Shown: positions 39,685 to 49,517, numbered from the stretch's first letter. The stretch is DNA of 56,079 bases from Betaproteobacteria bacterium HGW-Betaproteobacteria-6 (GCA_002842145.1 PHCF01000002.1:1-56079), one strand, 5' to 3'. The notes: generated from the sequence alone by a model not told the origin. Program-made: numbers and translations.

Positions 39685-40638
39685 TTACGCCAACTGTCGT
39701 TCCAACTCGCCCAGCACGCGGTAGCAGTCGAGCACCTTGGCGACCGAGGCGTTCGGCTCGCGGCCTTCGCGGATGGCGGCGAAGAATTCGCGGTCCTGAA
39801 GCTCGATGCCGTTCATCGACACATCCACCTGCGAGACGTCGATCTTCTCTTCCTTGCCGTTGTAGAGATCGTCGTAGCGGGCGATGTAGGTGCCGCTGTC
39901 GCCGATGTAGCGGAAGAAGGTGCCGAGCGGGCCGTCGTTGTTGAAGGACAGCGACAGCGTGCAGATCGCGCCGTTGGCGGCCTTGAGCTGGATCGACATG
40001 TCCATGGCGATGCCCAGTTCGGGATGGATCGGCCCCTGGATGGCGTTGGCCTTGATGATCGGCGAACCGGCCTGGTAGGCGAAGAGATCGACGGTATGCG
40101 CGGCGTGGTGCCAGAGCAGGTGGTCGGTCCACGAACGCGGCTGGCCCAGCGCGTTCATGTTGCTGCGGCGGAAGAAATAGGTCTGCACGTCCATCTGCTG
40201 GATGTTGAATTCACCGGCCTTGATCTTCTTGTTCACCCACTGGTGGCTGGGGTTGAAGCGGCGGGTATGGCCGACCATGGCGACCAGGCCTTTTTCCTGT
40301 TGCAGCTTCATGACTTCCTGGGCATCGGCCCAGGCGTCGGAGAGCGGAATCTCGACCTGGACGTGCTTGCCGGCCTTGAGGCATTGCAGGGTCTGGGCGG
40401 CGTGCACCTGGGTCGGCGTGCACAGGATCACGGCGTCGACTTCGGGCAGGGCCAGCGCCTGTTCGAGATCGGTGGCGACGTGGGCGATGCCGTACTTGTC
40501 GGCGACTTCCTTGGTCGGCTCATAGCGACGGCCAACCAGCGAGACGACTTCGACGCCGTCGATGTTCTTGATCGCGTCGAGATGCTTGATGCCGAAAGCG
40601 CCGGCGCCGGCCAGCGCGACCTTGATGGTTTTGCTCAT
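39685..40638 (-). CDS. ligC: 4-carboxy-2-hydroxymuconate-6-semialdehyde dehydrogenase (LigC/PmdC)
   Basis: A 317-residue Gfo/Idh/MocA-type NADP-dependent dehydrogenase. The product of protocatechuate 4,5-cleavage cyclises to a hemiacetal and this enzyme oxidises it to 2-pyrone-4,6-dicarboxylate. The Rossmann motif GAGAFG is at residues 11-16; AVILCTPTQVHAAQTLQCLKAGKHVQVEIPLS is a landmark of the family, and WTDHLLWHHAAHTVDLFAYQAG is specific to LigC-like enzymes. It follows ligB in the operon, in the order known for proteobacterial lig/pmd clusters, and the next gene is an aldo/keto reductase 12 bp on. Confidence 0.92.
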   Translation of the reverse strand: MSKTIKVALAGAGAFGIKHLDAIKNIDGVEVVSLVGRRYEPTKEVADKYGIAHVATDLEQALALPEVDAVILCTPTQVHAAQTLQCLKAGKHVQVEIPLSDAWADAQEVMKLQQEKGLVAMVGHTRRFNPSHQWVNKKIKAGEFNIQQMDVQTYFFRRSNMNALGQPRSWTDHLLWHHAAHTVDLFAYQAGSPIIKANAIQGPIHPELGIAMDMSIQLKAANGAICTLSLSFNNDGPLGTFFRYIGDSGTYIARYDDLYNGKEEKIDVSQVDVSMNGIELQDREFFAAIREGREPNASVAKVLDCYRVLGELERQLA

Positions 40639-40639
40639 A

Positions 40640-41494
<855 letters not shown>

Positions 41495-41938
41495 TTACTT
41501 GTTTCCTTTCTGTCCTGCCTTGCCTTGCGGCTGGTGCTGCGGCTGGGCGTCGCCGTCCTCGCCGAGGTAGCGGTTGCCTTCCGGCGAACGGCCGCCGGCG
41601 ATCATCATGTCGCGATATTCCTCTTCGCTCATGCCGGTCATCGAACCGGCCATCTGCTGGAAGCTCTTGCCGTCAGTGGCGCCGATCTTGGCCAGGAAGT
41701 AGATGTTGCCGCCGGTCCGCATGCACCAGTTGAGATCGCGGGCGAGCACGGCCTGCTTCTGCTCCTCGCTCATCGCCCATTCGTCGAGATAGGCGCGCTC
41801 GTCGGCCTTGAAGCGGGCGCGGTTTTCGGCCTGCATCAGCGACATGCAGAACTGGTTGAGCCAGTAGCCCTTGCGCGATTGCTCGGCGTCGAAAATGATC
41901 GTCCCGGGAACGTCCTTGTAGGGTTTTTCGAGTGCCAT
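41495..41938 (-). CDS. ligA: Protocatechuate 4,5-dioxygenase alpha subunit
   Basis: A 147-residue small subunit of LigAB. The start (KPYKDVPGTIIFDAEQSRKGYWLNQFCMSLM) and the middle (ANGDERAYLDEW-like region, VLARDLNWCMRTGGNIYFLAKIGATDG) match PmdA/LigA. The C-terminal 30 residues are rich in Gln/Gly/Lys and poorly conserved. The gene abuts ligB and lies 2 bp after ligI. Confidence 0.94.
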   Translation of the reverse strand: MALEKPYKDVPGTIIFDAEQSRKGYWLNQFCMSLMQAENRARFKADERAYLDEWAMSEEQKQAVLARDLNWCMRTGGNIYFLAKIGATDGKSFQQMAGSMTGMSEEEYRDMMIAGGRSPEGNRYLGEDGDAQPQHQPQGKAGQKGNK

Positions 41939-41940
41939 TT

Positions 41941-42855
41941 TTAAACCTCTTCCGGCCAGTAGAGACGCAGCGGATTATCCACCAGCAGCTTGTGTTGTAA
42001 CTCAGCGGTCGGCGCGATGTGCGGGATGAAATCGACCAGCAGGCCATCGTCCGGCATGTGGTCCTTGAGATTCGGGTGCGGCCAGTCGGTGCCCCAGAGT
42101 ACACGATCCGGGAATTCCTCGACCACCCGACGGGCGAACGGGATCACGTCGGTGTAGGCGTTCTGTTCGCCGTTCAGCGCCTTCGGTCCGCTGACCGACA
42201 GGCGTTCCGGGCAGCTCACCTTGCTCCAGACGTTGGGGTGCTGGCGCATGAACTTGAGGAACAGTTCGAATTCCGGACCGTCCACGGGCTTCGTGACATC
42301 CGGCCGACCCATGTGGTCGACGACCACCGTGGTCGGCAGCGCAGTGAAGAAGTCCCAGAGTTCCGGCAGATCGACCGCCTCGAAATAGATGACGACATGC
42401 CAGCCCCAGTGCGCGATGCGGTTGGCGATTTCGAGCAGTTCGTCCTTGGGCGTGAAATCGACCAGGCGCTTGACGAAGTTGAAGCGCACGCCGCGCACGC
42501 CGGCCTCATGCATTGCCTGCAGTTCGTCGTCGGTGACGCTGCGCCGGACGGTAGCGACGCCGCGTGCCTTGCCGTCGCTATGCACCAGCGCATCGACCAT
42601 GGCCCGGTTGTCGGCGCCGTGGCAGGTGGCCTGGACGACGACATTGCGGGCAAAGCCGAGGTGGTCGCGCAAGGCATAAAGCTGGGCTTTGGAAGCGTCG
42701 CAGGGAGTGTATTTGCGCTCCGGCGCGTAGGGAAACTCAGCGCCGGGGCCGAACACGTGGCAGTGCGCGTCGACGGCGCCAGCCGGGAGCTGGAAGCGGG
42801 GTTTGCTCGGGCCGGCGTACCAGTCGAGCCAGCCGGGGGTCTTGGTAAATGTCAT
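41941..42855 (-). CDS. ligI: 2-pyrone-4,6-dicarboxylate hydrolase
   Basis: A 304-residue amidohydrolase-superfamily enzyme (LigI/PmdD) that opens the pyrone ring of 2-pyrone-4,6-dicarboxylate. The metal-binding HCH lies at residues 31-33 (AVDAHCHVFGPG) and the catalytic aspartate is in VLWGTDWPHPN near residue 255. VNVRFNFV-like and DHMGRPD segments (HMGR at about 188) are also characteristic. The ATG at 42855 is chosen; an earlier TTG at 42885 lies in a dispersed repeat and would add residues unlike the family start. It is between ligK and ligA. Confidence 0.92.
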   Translation of the reverse strand: MTFTKTPGWLDWYAGPSKPRFQLPAGAVDAHCHVFGPGAEFPYAPERKYTPCDASKAQLYALRDHLGFARNVVVQATCHGADNRAMVDALVHSDGKARGVATVRRSVTDDELQAMHEAGVRGVRFNFVKRLVDFTPKDELLEIANRIAHWGWHVVIYFEAVDLPELWDFFTALPTTVVVDHMGRPDVTKPVDGPEFELFLKFMRQHPNVWSKVSCPERLSVSGPKALNGEQNAYTDVIPFARRVVEEFPDRVLWGTDWPHPNLKDHMPDDGLLVDFIPHIAPTAELQHKLLVDNPLRLYWPEEV

Positions 42856-42875
42856 TTTGGTTTTCTGAGTGTTTG

Positions 42876-42913
42876 CTACGGTCAACCGGAAAAAACGGCC
42901 AAATTCTTAATCG
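42876..42913 (+). repeat. Dispersed repeat, copy D
   Basis: CTACGGTCAACCGGAAAAAA, then CGGCCAAATTCTTAATCG. It lies between ligK and ligI and reaches into the last codons of ligK. It shares the core with the copies at 3251, 34755, 37359 and 49481. Confidence 0.7.
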
Positions 42914-43602
42914 ATATATTTCAAACCGGCCTTGGCCAGCGGTTCGCGCAGGGAATACATGTCGAGCCCGAGCTCGCCGGCCGCGAAACGGGCCCGCTTG
43001 GCGGTCTCGTTGTTCTCGCGTGCTTCGGCGGCATCGGCCACCTGCTGGGCGATGGCGGCCGGCACGACGACGACGCCGTCATCGTCGGCAATGACCACGT
43101 CGCCGGGATTGACGATGGCGCCGGCGCAGACGACCGGGATGTTGACCGAGCCGAGTGTTGCCCGCGTGCAGCCCTTGGCGTGGATGGCCCGGCTGAAGAC
43201 CGGGAAGCCCATCGCGGTCAGGTCCTTCACATCGCGCACGCCGCCGTCGATGATCAGGCCCTTGGCGCCGTGCGACTGGTAGGAGGTGGCAAGCAGGTCG
43301 CCGAAGAAGCCGTCCGTACTGTCGGCGGTGCAGCCGGCCACTACCACGTCGCCCGGCTGGATCTGCTCGGCGGCGACGTGCAGCATCCAGTTGTCGCCGG
43401 GTTGCAGCAGGACGGTGATGGCCGTGCCGCAAATGTGGGCGCCGGTGTAGATCGGGCGGATGCTCGGCTTCATCAGGCCGACCCGGCCCATTGCTTCATG
43501 GATGGTGGCGACGCCGAAGCGGGAGAGTTTTTCGACGGCGGCCGGATCGGCGCGGACGATGTTGCGCTTGACGATGCCGAGTTGGTTCATGGGGAGAGTC
43601 AT
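42907..43602 (-). CDS. ligK: 4-carboxy-4-hydroxy-2-oxoadipate aldolase/oxaloacetate decarboxylase
   Basis: A 231-residue enzyme of the RraA-like class II aldolase family (LigK/ProA/PmdF). It splits 4-carboxy-4-hydroxy-2-oxoadipate into pyruvate and oxaloacetate, the last step of the pathway, and can decarboxylate oxaloacetate. The landmarks are ATIHEAMGRVGLM, GDNWMLHVAAEQIQPGDVVV, LIIDGGVRDVKDLTAMGFPVFSR (in the active site; Arg and Asp conserved) and VNPGDVVIADDDGVVVVP. A methionine 12 bp downstream is an alternative start. Confidence 0.93.
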   Translation of the reverse strand: MTLPMNQLGIVKRNIVRADPAAVEKLSRFGVATIHEAMGRVGLMKPSIRPIYTGAHICGTAITVLLQPGDNWMLHVAAEQIQPGDVVVAGCTADSTDGFFGDLLATSYQSHGAKGLIIDGGVRDVKDLTAMGFPVFSRAIHAKGCTRATLGSVNIPVVCAGAIVNPGDVVIADDDGVVVVPAAIAQQVADAAEARENNETAKRARFAAGELGLDMYSLREPLAKAGLKYID

Positions 43603-43614
43603 GCTGTTTTCCTT

Positions 43615-44640
43615 TTAGCGGCCCTTGGCCTTCAATGCGGCATCGAGGCGGGAATAGACGCGCCGGGCGTTGCCTTCGTAAATCATGAAACGCTCTTCGG
43701 CGGTCAGGTCGGCCGCTTCGATATAGCGCTTGGTGTCGTCGTAGTAGTGGCCGGTCTGCGGGTCGATGCCGCGCACGGCGCCGATCATCTCGGAGGCGAA
43801 CAGCACGTTCTTGACCGGGATGACGTCGGTCAGCAGGTCGATGCCCGGCTGGTGATAGACGCAGGTGTCGAAGAAGATGTTGTTCAAGAGGTGCTCTTCA
43901 AGCAGCGGCTTCTTCATCTCCTGGGCCAGGCCGCGGTAACGGCCCCAGTGGTAGGGCGCCGCGCCGCCGCCGTGCGGGATGACGAACTTCAGGGTCGGGA
44001 AGTCCTTGAACAGGTCGCCGGACAGGCACTGCATGAAGGCCGTCGTGTCGGCGTTGATGTAGTGGGCGCCGGTGGCGTGGAAGCAGGCATTGCAGCTGGT
44101 GCTGACGTGGATCATGGCCGGGATGTCGTACTCGACCATCTTTTCGTAGATCGGGTACCAGTGGCGGTCGGTCAGCGGCGGGCTGGTCCAGTGGCCGCCG
44201 GACGGGTCCGGATTCAGGTTGATGCCGACGAAACCGTATTCCTTGACGCACTTTTCCAGCTCGGCGATGCAGGTCTTCGGATCGACGCCCGGCGACTGCG
44301 GCAGCATGGCGGCGCCGATGAAGTTGTCCGGGAAGAGCTGGGCGACGCGATGGCACAGCTCGTTGCAGATCGCCGCCCAGGTCGCCGAGGTGTTGAAGTC
44401 GCCGATGTGGTGGGCCATGAAGCTGGCGCGCGGGCTGAAGATGGTGAGGTCGGCGCCGCGTTCCTGCATCAGGCGCAACTGGTTGGCCTCGATGGTCTGG
44501 CGCAGGTCGTCGTCGCTGATTTGCAGGTCGGCCACTTTGGGCGTCTGGGCCGGATCCTTGAGGCCGGCGATCTGCCGATTGCGCCATTCTTCGAGCGCCT
44601 TGGGGGCCGTCGTGTAGTGGCCGTGGATGTCGATGATCAT
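43615..44640 (-). CDS. ligJ: 4-oxalomesaconate hydratase
   Basis: A 341-residue amidohydrolase-superfamily protein (LigJ/PmdE type) that hydrates 4-oxalomesaconate to 4-carboxy-4-hydroxy-2-oxoadipate. IIDIHGHYTTAPKALEEW opens the protein with the HxH metal motif at residues 5-7, and FVIPHGGGAAPYHWGRYRGLA is typical further on (about 245). The ATG at 44640 with AAAGGA upstream is selected over an ATG at 44721, which lies in non-conserved sequence. It is the first gene of the lig operon; the promoter is in the 328-bp gap upstream. Confidence 0.92.
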   Translation of the reverse strand: MIIDIHGHYTTAPKALEEWRNRQIAGLKDPAQTPKVADLQISDDDLRQTIEANQLRLMQERGADLTIFSPRASFMAHHIGDFNTSATWAAICNELCHRVAQLFPDNFIGAAMLPQSPGVDPKTCIAELEKCVKEYGFVGINLNPDPSGGHWTSPPLTDRHWYPIYEKMVEYDIPAMIHVSTSCNACFHATGAHYINADTTAFMQCLSGDLFKDFPTLKFVIPHGGGAAPYHWGRYRGLAQEMKKPLLEEHLLNNIFFDTCVYHQPGIDLLTDVIPVKNVLFASEMIGAVRGIDPQTGHYYDDTKRYIEAADLTAEERFMIYEGNARRVYSRLDAALKAKGR

Positions 44641-44968
44641 GCTGTTGTCCTTTTTTTGGTTGGTTGTGCCTCCGTCCGCGGGACAAGCCGGATATACAGA
44701 AGTAATCGGCGCTGCCGACAAACAAAAAACTGCCGAGGAGCCATCGACTTGATTTTGTACTGTGCCATTGCCACTGAACAGAAATCAGGGCCACTATCAG
44801 CTATGCAATTCCGTTATAGGAGCCTGTAAGTTATCTTCCTGCGCTGCAAAAAATGGCCCGCTGCCGCTCCTGGGGCGGAACGAACAGCGAGCCATGACCG
44901 GGCAGTATTACCACCCATGCTGTAGATGCTCGGTGCGGCCAAACGGCCAGCCCGAGCAACAACAAACA
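44641..44968. promoter_or_regulatory. Promoter interval of the lig operon, with motif shared with dctP (44792-44807)
   Basis: This 328-bp gap has no gene. CACTATCAGCTATGCA (44792-44807) matches CACTATCAGCTATTCA at 49377-49392 in 15 of 16 bases, in the same orientation, and both lie 110-155 bp upstream of minus-strand operons (ligJ and dctP). This suggests a shared operator for protocatechuate-responsive control. The part next to the porin end (44870-44968) contains inverted GC-rich sequence but no terminator that I trust. Confidence 0.6.
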
Positions 44969-46111
44969 TCAGAACATGTGGGTCAGGCCTGCGGCCAGAA
45001 CGTTCACATTGCCACCGGCAGTGGGGCTGGCTGCCCAGATTCCCGCTGTTCCGGCCGAATCGTTGCTTTGCTGCGAATAGCCGGCGTAGGCAATGGTCCG
45101 CTTGCTCAGGTTGTGCGTGTAGGCGACCGAGAAGCCACTGGAATCGGCGTTGGCCAGCGTGTTTACCGACGACTTGGAATAGACGACGTGTACCGTTCCC
45201 TTGGCGGTCACCGGGATTTCGCTGCCTACGCCCCAAACCTTGTTGCTGGCCAGCGTGTTGAACTTGTCGTTTTGATACGTTACCTTCAGCTTGGCAAAGC
45301 CGAAATTGTAGGCGCCGCCGATGTTCAGACTCTTCATATCAAGATCGTCGTAGGCGATGGTCGTGGCGGGAGCCGGCAGTCCCGCGCCGCGGGCAAAGGC
45401 CAGCGAACCGAGGGCCAGCGATGCGGTGCCGGAACCCTTGAAACGGTCATAAACGACACCGAGCGACAGCGGGCCGCGGTCATAGTAGGCTCCGAGCAGC
45501 CAGACATTGACGTGACCATCACCGGACGCCGCCTGTTCGATCGGGCGCGCATAATTGACGTCGAAGTGCAGACCGGCCCAAGTCGGCGATTTGTAGGCAA
45601 CGGTGTTGGAAAGACGAATGTCGCCCAACGCATTGATCCGGCTGCCGGCCGCCATGGCATTGTTGCCGGTCACGTCGAAAATGCTCGCCCCCAGTACGGT
45701 GTACTTGACGGCCCAATCAAACCCAGTTGTGTTCATCCGACCGACGGCGACGGTACCGAAGCTGCCGCTCAGACCAAGGAGTTGCTGGCGGGCCATGCCG
45801 GATGTGCTGCCCTGAACGCCGGCTGCGTCGGTCGTGTAAACCCCTCCGATGCCCTGGTTGGCATCGACGTTCAAGCGGTATTCGAGGGCAAACAGCGCCT
45901 TGAGGCCATTGCCGAGGTCTTCCGTCCCCTTGAAACCGAGACGCGAGGTGCGGAGCATGCCGCTTTCAATTTTGAATGCCGTTTGTTTTCCGTCGGCCTT
46001 GATAGCCGCGACACCAGCGTCGACAACACCGTAAACCTGAACGTTCGATTGCGCCAGAGCGGCTCCCGAAGCCATGCTTGCAATAGCCAAGGCAATCATT
46101 TTTTTCTTCAT
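44969..46111 (-). CDS. Gram-negative porin (betaproteobacterial type)
   Basis: A 380-residue outer-membrane porin of the family common in Burkholderiales and Rhodocyclales. The signal peptide is KKKMIALAIASMASGAALAQ, cleaved before SNVQVYGVVDAG; LRTSRLGFKGTEDLGNGLKALFALEYRL follows as a family hallmark, and the chain ends AAGLTHMF with the terminal phenylalanine of outer-membrane barrels. It forms water-filled channels for small molecules. Placed between ligJ and the TRAP transporter genes, it probably serves entry of aromatic acids, by context only. Confidence 0.93.
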   Translation of the reverse strand: MKKKMIALAIASMASGAALAQSNVQVYGVVDAGVAAIKADGKQTAFKIESGMLRTSRLGFKGTEDLGNGLKALFALEYRLNVDANQGIGGVYTTDAAGVQGSTSGMARQQLLGLSGSFGTVAVGRMNTTGFDWAVKYTVLGASIFDVTGNNAMAAGSRINALGDIRLSNTVAYKSPTWAGLHFDVNYARPIEQAASGDGHVNVWLLGAYYDRGPLSLGVVYDRFKGSGTASLALGSLAFARGAGLPAPATTIAYDDLDMKSLNIGGAYNFGFAKLKVTYQNDKFNTLASNKVWGVGSEIPVTAKGTVHVVYSKSSVNTLANADSSGFSVAYTHNLSKRTIAYAGYSQQSNDSAGTAGIWAASPTAGGNVNVLAAGLTHMF

Positions 46112-46322
46112 GTCTTACTCCTCCTGTGGGTGCTAACCAATCGTCAAGTCCGCATCGAACGCAATGCCGTGTCGGACCGACGCAAATATCAACAATTAAA
46201 ATCAAAGCCGAAAAAAGCGATCACTCCTTTCCATTCATCTGTAAATATTTGATCCGGCGAGACTCGCTCGCCGATACGTAGCGAGGTCACATCCTCCTTG
46301 CGACATCGCCATCTCGACGGAA

Positions 46323-47648
46323 TCAACCAAAGATTCGGAGTGCGACCAGCGAGATGCTTGGAAACAGGATTAGCAACCCGATGCGCACGACGTCCCAAGC
46401 CAGGAAAGGCATGACGCCCCGGAAGATCACCTTCATCGGAATGTCCTTGGCGACGCCATTGATGATGTACACATTCATGCCGACCGGCGGTGTGATGAGG
46501 CCGACTTCCATGACAACCAGCGCGACGATGGCAAACCAGATGGACTTGTCGTCGTTGCTCAGTCCCCAGTAATCCATGCCGAGCAGGATAGGCAGGAAGA
46601 TAGGCACGGTGAGCAGGATCATCGACAGACTGTCCATGACGCAGCCGAGCAGCAGGTAGATCACGATGATGCTGAGCATCACCGTCCACGGCCCGAAACC
46701 AGAATCAACTACCCAGCGGGCCGCTTCGGCCGGCAATTGGGAAATGGCCATGAAGGAATTGAGGGTGTCGGCGCCGAGCAGGATCAGGAACATCATGCCG
46801 GTGCCGGTGGCCGCCCCATAAATGCACTTCATCAAGCCCTCGCCCTTCAGACCGCCGGCGTGCCAGGCGACGCTACCCGTCGCCAGGGCGCCGATGGCGG
46901 CGGCCTCGGTCGGGGTAAAAAAGCCGCCGTAAATACCGCCGATGACGACCAGGAAAACCAGCAGGACCGGCCAGGTACCGAGCAGCGTCTCGATGCGTTC
47001 GTTCCACGAGTGCGCTGCGCTTCCCGGTCCGGCTAGTTCGGGATCGATGCGCGTGGCGATGGCGATGACCAGCATGTAGCCCAGCGCCGCCAGCACGCCC
47101 GGCACGAAGGCACAGAGAAAGAGCTTGGCGATGTTTTGCTCGGCGAGGATGCCATAAATGACCAGAGGCACCGACGGCGGGATAAGGATGCCCAGCGTGC
47201 CGCCGGCAGCCAGCGAACCAGCCGCCAGCGACGGCTTGTACTTGTGCCGTTCAAGCTCGGGCAGGACGACGTGGGCCATGGTTGCTGCCGTCGCCAGCGA
47301 TGAGCCGCAGATGGCGCCGAAGCCTGCGCAGGAAGCCACGCCAGCCATCGCCATGCCGCCCCGCCAGTGCCCGATAAAGGCATTGCCGGCTCTGAACAGC
47401 GCCCGCGACAGGCCGCCATGCGTCGCAAACTGCCCCATCAATAGAAATAGCGGCACTACTGAGAGGTCGTAGAGCGAAAACCGCCCGTAGGGCGCATTCT
47501 TGAGAAATGCGAGAAAGGGATCGAGGCCCGAGATCCAGACATAACCGATGCCGCCCGTCAGGAACATCGTGATGCCGACGGGAACCCGCAGCGCCATTAC
47601 GATCATCATGAACACGCCCATCGTCAACGCAATCGAACTGCCACTCAT
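46323..47648 (-). CDS. dctM: TRAP transporter large permease (DctM)
   Basis: A 441-residue inner-membrane protein with about 12 hydrophobic segments, the large subunit of a TRAP system for organic acids. Landmarks are GFGAICGSSLATAATMAHVVLPEL, AGSLAAGGTLGILIPPSVPLVIYG and GLITPPVGMNVYIINGVAK, which are classical DctM sequences. Its ATG overlaps the DctQ stop (4 bp). It is encoded with dctP and dctQ in an order P-Q-M typical of TRAP operons; the substrate is likely an aromatic or other carboxylate from the neighbourhood. Confidence 0.94.
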   Translation of the reverse strand: MSGSSIALTMGVFMMIVMALRVPVGITMFLTGGIGYVWISGLDPFLAFLKNAPYGRFSLYDLSVVPLFLLMGQFATHGGLSRALFRAGNAFIGHWRGGMAMAGVASCAGFGAICGSSLATAATMAHVVLPELERHKYKPSLAAGSLAAGGTLGILIPPSVPLVIYGILAEQNIAKLFLCAFVPGVLAALGYMLVIAIATRIDPELAGPGSAAHSWNERIETLLGTWPVLLVFLVVIGGIYGGFFTPTEAAAIGALATGSVAWHAGGLKGEGLMKCIYGAATGTGMMFLILLGADTLNSFMAISQLPAEAARWVVDSGFGPWTVMLSIIVIYLLLGCVMDSLSMILLTVPIFLPILLGMDYWGLSNDDKSIWFAIVALVVMEVGLITPPVGMNVYIINGVAKDIPMKVIFRGVMPFLAWDVVRIGLLILFPSISLVALRIFG

Positions 47649-48169
47649 GACGCGCTACCTTTGCAAAATTCATTGGATGCGGTGTGCAATGCTGTCACGC
47701 CGAGCAGCGCGAAGGCCGGCACGACCGGGATATAGCCCCACCAGATCGGGAGGCCGAGGACCATCGAGGTTTCCTCGTATTCGCGCATGTCGAGCATGCC
47801 TTGCCAGATACGCCAGGCGAGGAGAAAAGCGCAGCCGGCGAGCAGGATCCCGCCGAAGGCATCGAGGTAGCGTTTGATGCTGGCCGGCGCCCAGAGCGTG
47901 AAGAAGTCGACGAAAACATGTCCCTTGCGCAACTGGCAGTAGGGAAGACACATGGCGATGCCCATCGCCGAGAGCATTTGCACCAGTTCGTAATCGCCGG
48001 GGATGCCTTGTCCGAACAGGGAGCGGCCAAGAACGCTGACGGACGACATGACCATCTCCGTCAGGAACATCAGGCCCGCGGCCCAGGCCATGACCGAGCA
48101 GGCGGTGTTGATCAGCTTGCCGATAGGGCCACTGGCAAGGACAGGGGGAGTGCTAGCGTGTTCCGCCAT
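47645..48169 (-). CDS. dctQ: TRAP transporter small permease (DctQ)
   Basis: A 174-residue membrane protein with four hydrophobic segments, the small DctQ subunit. Family features are LGRSLFGQGIPGDYELVQMLSAMGIAMCLPYCQLRKGHVFVDFF. The ATG at 48169 with GGAGATC 6 bp upstream is chosen; the frame is open further upstream but only through non-conserved sequence. It overlaps dctM by 4 bp and follows dctP by 68 bp. Confidence 0.9.
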   Translation of the reverse strand: MAEHASTPPVLASGPIGKLINTACSVMAWAAGLMFLTEMVMSSVSVLGRSLFGQGIPGDYELVQMLSAMGIAMCLPYCQLRKGHVFVDFFTLWAPASIKRYLDAFGGILLAGCAFLLAWRIWQGMLDMREYEETSMVLGLPIWWGYIPVVPAFALLGVTALHTASNEFCKGSAS

Positions 48170-48237
48170 TTGGATCTCCGAATGCAATGAAACCAGCCGT
48201 GCCCCGCGAAACCGCGGCGCGGCACGGCTTCGGCGAC

Positions 48238-49266
48238 TTACTTGGCAGAGTGCTTGTTGATCAGCGCCACCGCTTCGTCGTAAAGCTGCTGGCCCTTGAG
48301 GCCCTTGGCAGTGATGTCCTTGATCCATTCGTCGGCAACCGGTTTGGCCGCAGCCTGCCATTTGGCCATTTCGCTGGCCGGAATCACGGTGACCTTGTTG
48401 CCGTGCTTGATCGTCGCCTGACGACCTGCTTCATCGCCGAGCATCAACTGGGAGGTAAACCAGGCCGACTCTTCGCGGCCGCTGTTGTTGTCGACGACCT
48501 TCTTCAGATCGGCCGGCAGGCCGTCGTACTTCTTCTTGTTCATGACGAACATCATGGTCGAGGTCGACATGGTGTGGTCACCGCCCAGTTCGGCCGAAAA
48601 ACCGGTCAGCTCGTGAACCTTGAAGGCCGGGACGACTTCCCAGGGCAGAATGGTGCCGTCGATGACGCCCTTCGACAGGCTCTCCGGTACCTGCGGCACC
48701 GGCATGCCAATCGGGGTGGCGCCGAGGGCGTCGAGCAATTTGGTGCCGAGGCGCGACGGGGTCCGGATCTTGCGCCCCTTCAGGTCGTTAAGTGTCTTCA
48801 CCTCATGGTCGCGCGTGTGCAGGGCGTAGGGGCCGGGCACCCAGAGCGCAATCGGCTTGAGGCCGGCGTATTCCTTCATGGCGTTCTTTTCGACGAAATC
48901 CCACAGGGCGCGCGACGAAGCTTCCTGCGTGGTGGTGATGAACGGCAGTTCGAAAACCTCGGAAACCGGGAAGCGGCCGGGGGTGTAGCCCGGCAGGGTC
49001 CACACGACATCGGCCACGCCATCGCGAACCTGGGTCAGCAATTGCGGCGGGGTGCCGCCCAGTTGCATGGCCGGGTAGATCTGGCACTTCATCTTGCCTT
49101 GGGACTGCGCCTCGATCTTGTCGCACCAGGCACCGATCATCCTGGCGTGTCCCGGTGCGGTCGGCGGCGCGAAGTGGGCGACCTTGAGGATGACTTCCTG
49201 GGCTGCGGCAAAGCCGGGAATGAGCGCGGCCAACGCTACGCAACACGTGATTTTTTTGATATCCAT
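48238..49266 (-). CDS. dctP: TRAP transporter substrate-binding protein (DctP)
   Basis: A 342-residue periplasmic DctP-like protein. Signal peptide MDIKKITCCVALAALIPGFA, with cleavage probably at AAA-QE. LKVAHFAPPTAPGHARMIGAWCDKIE, then GKMKCQIYPAMQLGGTPPQLLTQVRDGVADVVWT and GRKIRTPSRLGTKLLDALGATPIGMP are landmarks of the fold, with a conserved arginine in the last segment expected to hold the carboxylate. AGGAGA lies 5 bp upstream of the ATG at 49266; an in-frame ATG at 49338 adds non-conserved residues. The gene starts the TRAP operon and shares an upstream 16-bp motif with ligJ. Confidence 0.93.
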   Translation of the reverse strand: MDIKKITCCVALAALIPGFAAAQEVILKVAHFAPPTAPGHARMIGAWCDKIEAQSQGKMKCQIYPAMQLGGTPPQLLTQVRDGVADVVWTLPGYTPGRFPVSEVFELPFITTTQEASSRALWDFVEKNAMKEYAGLKPIALWVPGPYALHTRDHEVKTLNDLKGRKIRTPSRLGTKLLDALGATPIGMPVPQVPESLSKGVIDGTILPWEVVPAFKVHELTGFSAELGGDHTMSTSTMMFVMNKKKYDGLPADLKKVVDNNSGREESAWFTSQLMLGDEAGRQATIKHGNKVTVIPASEMAKWQAAAKPVADEWIKDITAKGLKGQQLYDEAVALINKHSAK

Positions 49267-49376
49267 ATTTGTCTCCTGTTTATATGAGCGGCGGGTTGCT
49301 TCGAGGCAACGATGATGAAACTTTCTGCGCTTGAGCATTGTGGTGAGTCTGACGCTAGCGAAAAAGAGGGGGAATT

Positions 49377-49392
49377 CACTATCAGCTATTCA
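49377..49392. promoter_or_regulatory. 16-bp motif shared with the lig promoter interval
   Basis: CACTATCAGCTATTCA is the same as 44792-44807 in 15 of 16 positions. It is 111 bp upstream of dctP; on the minus strand it reads TGAATAGCTGATAGTG. A common regulator for uptake and ring cleavage is suggested. Confidence 0.6.
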
Positions 49393-49480
49393 GGATTGGC
49401 ATAGAAGATCGCGCCATCTGATCGATTTTCCTGAAGCGCATTGGTGAACGGTGGTCTAGGGCGGTCGGGGCAGAATGAAA

Positions 49481-49517
49481 GATTTTTTTTGGGCCGATAT
49501 TTCCGGTTGACCGTGGG
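49481..49517 (-). repeat. Dispersed repeat, copy E
   Basis: On the minus strand CCCACGGTCAACCGGAAATA, then TCGGCCCAAAAAAAATC. It is the second minus-strand copy and has a variant 5' end (CACGG in place of TACGG). It lies between dctP and the amidohydrolase gene. Confidence 0.6.

Noticed and set aside
42019-44829. A 936-codon plus-strand open frame opposite ligI, ligK and ligJ
   Set aside because: It runs antisense across three well-identified genes; its length is due to GC-rich codon use and the product has no recognisable domain.
44762-46252. A 496-codon plus-strand frame opposite the porin gene
   Set aside because: The minus-strand porin has signal peptide, family motifs and terminal Phe; the opposite frame is a compositional shadow.
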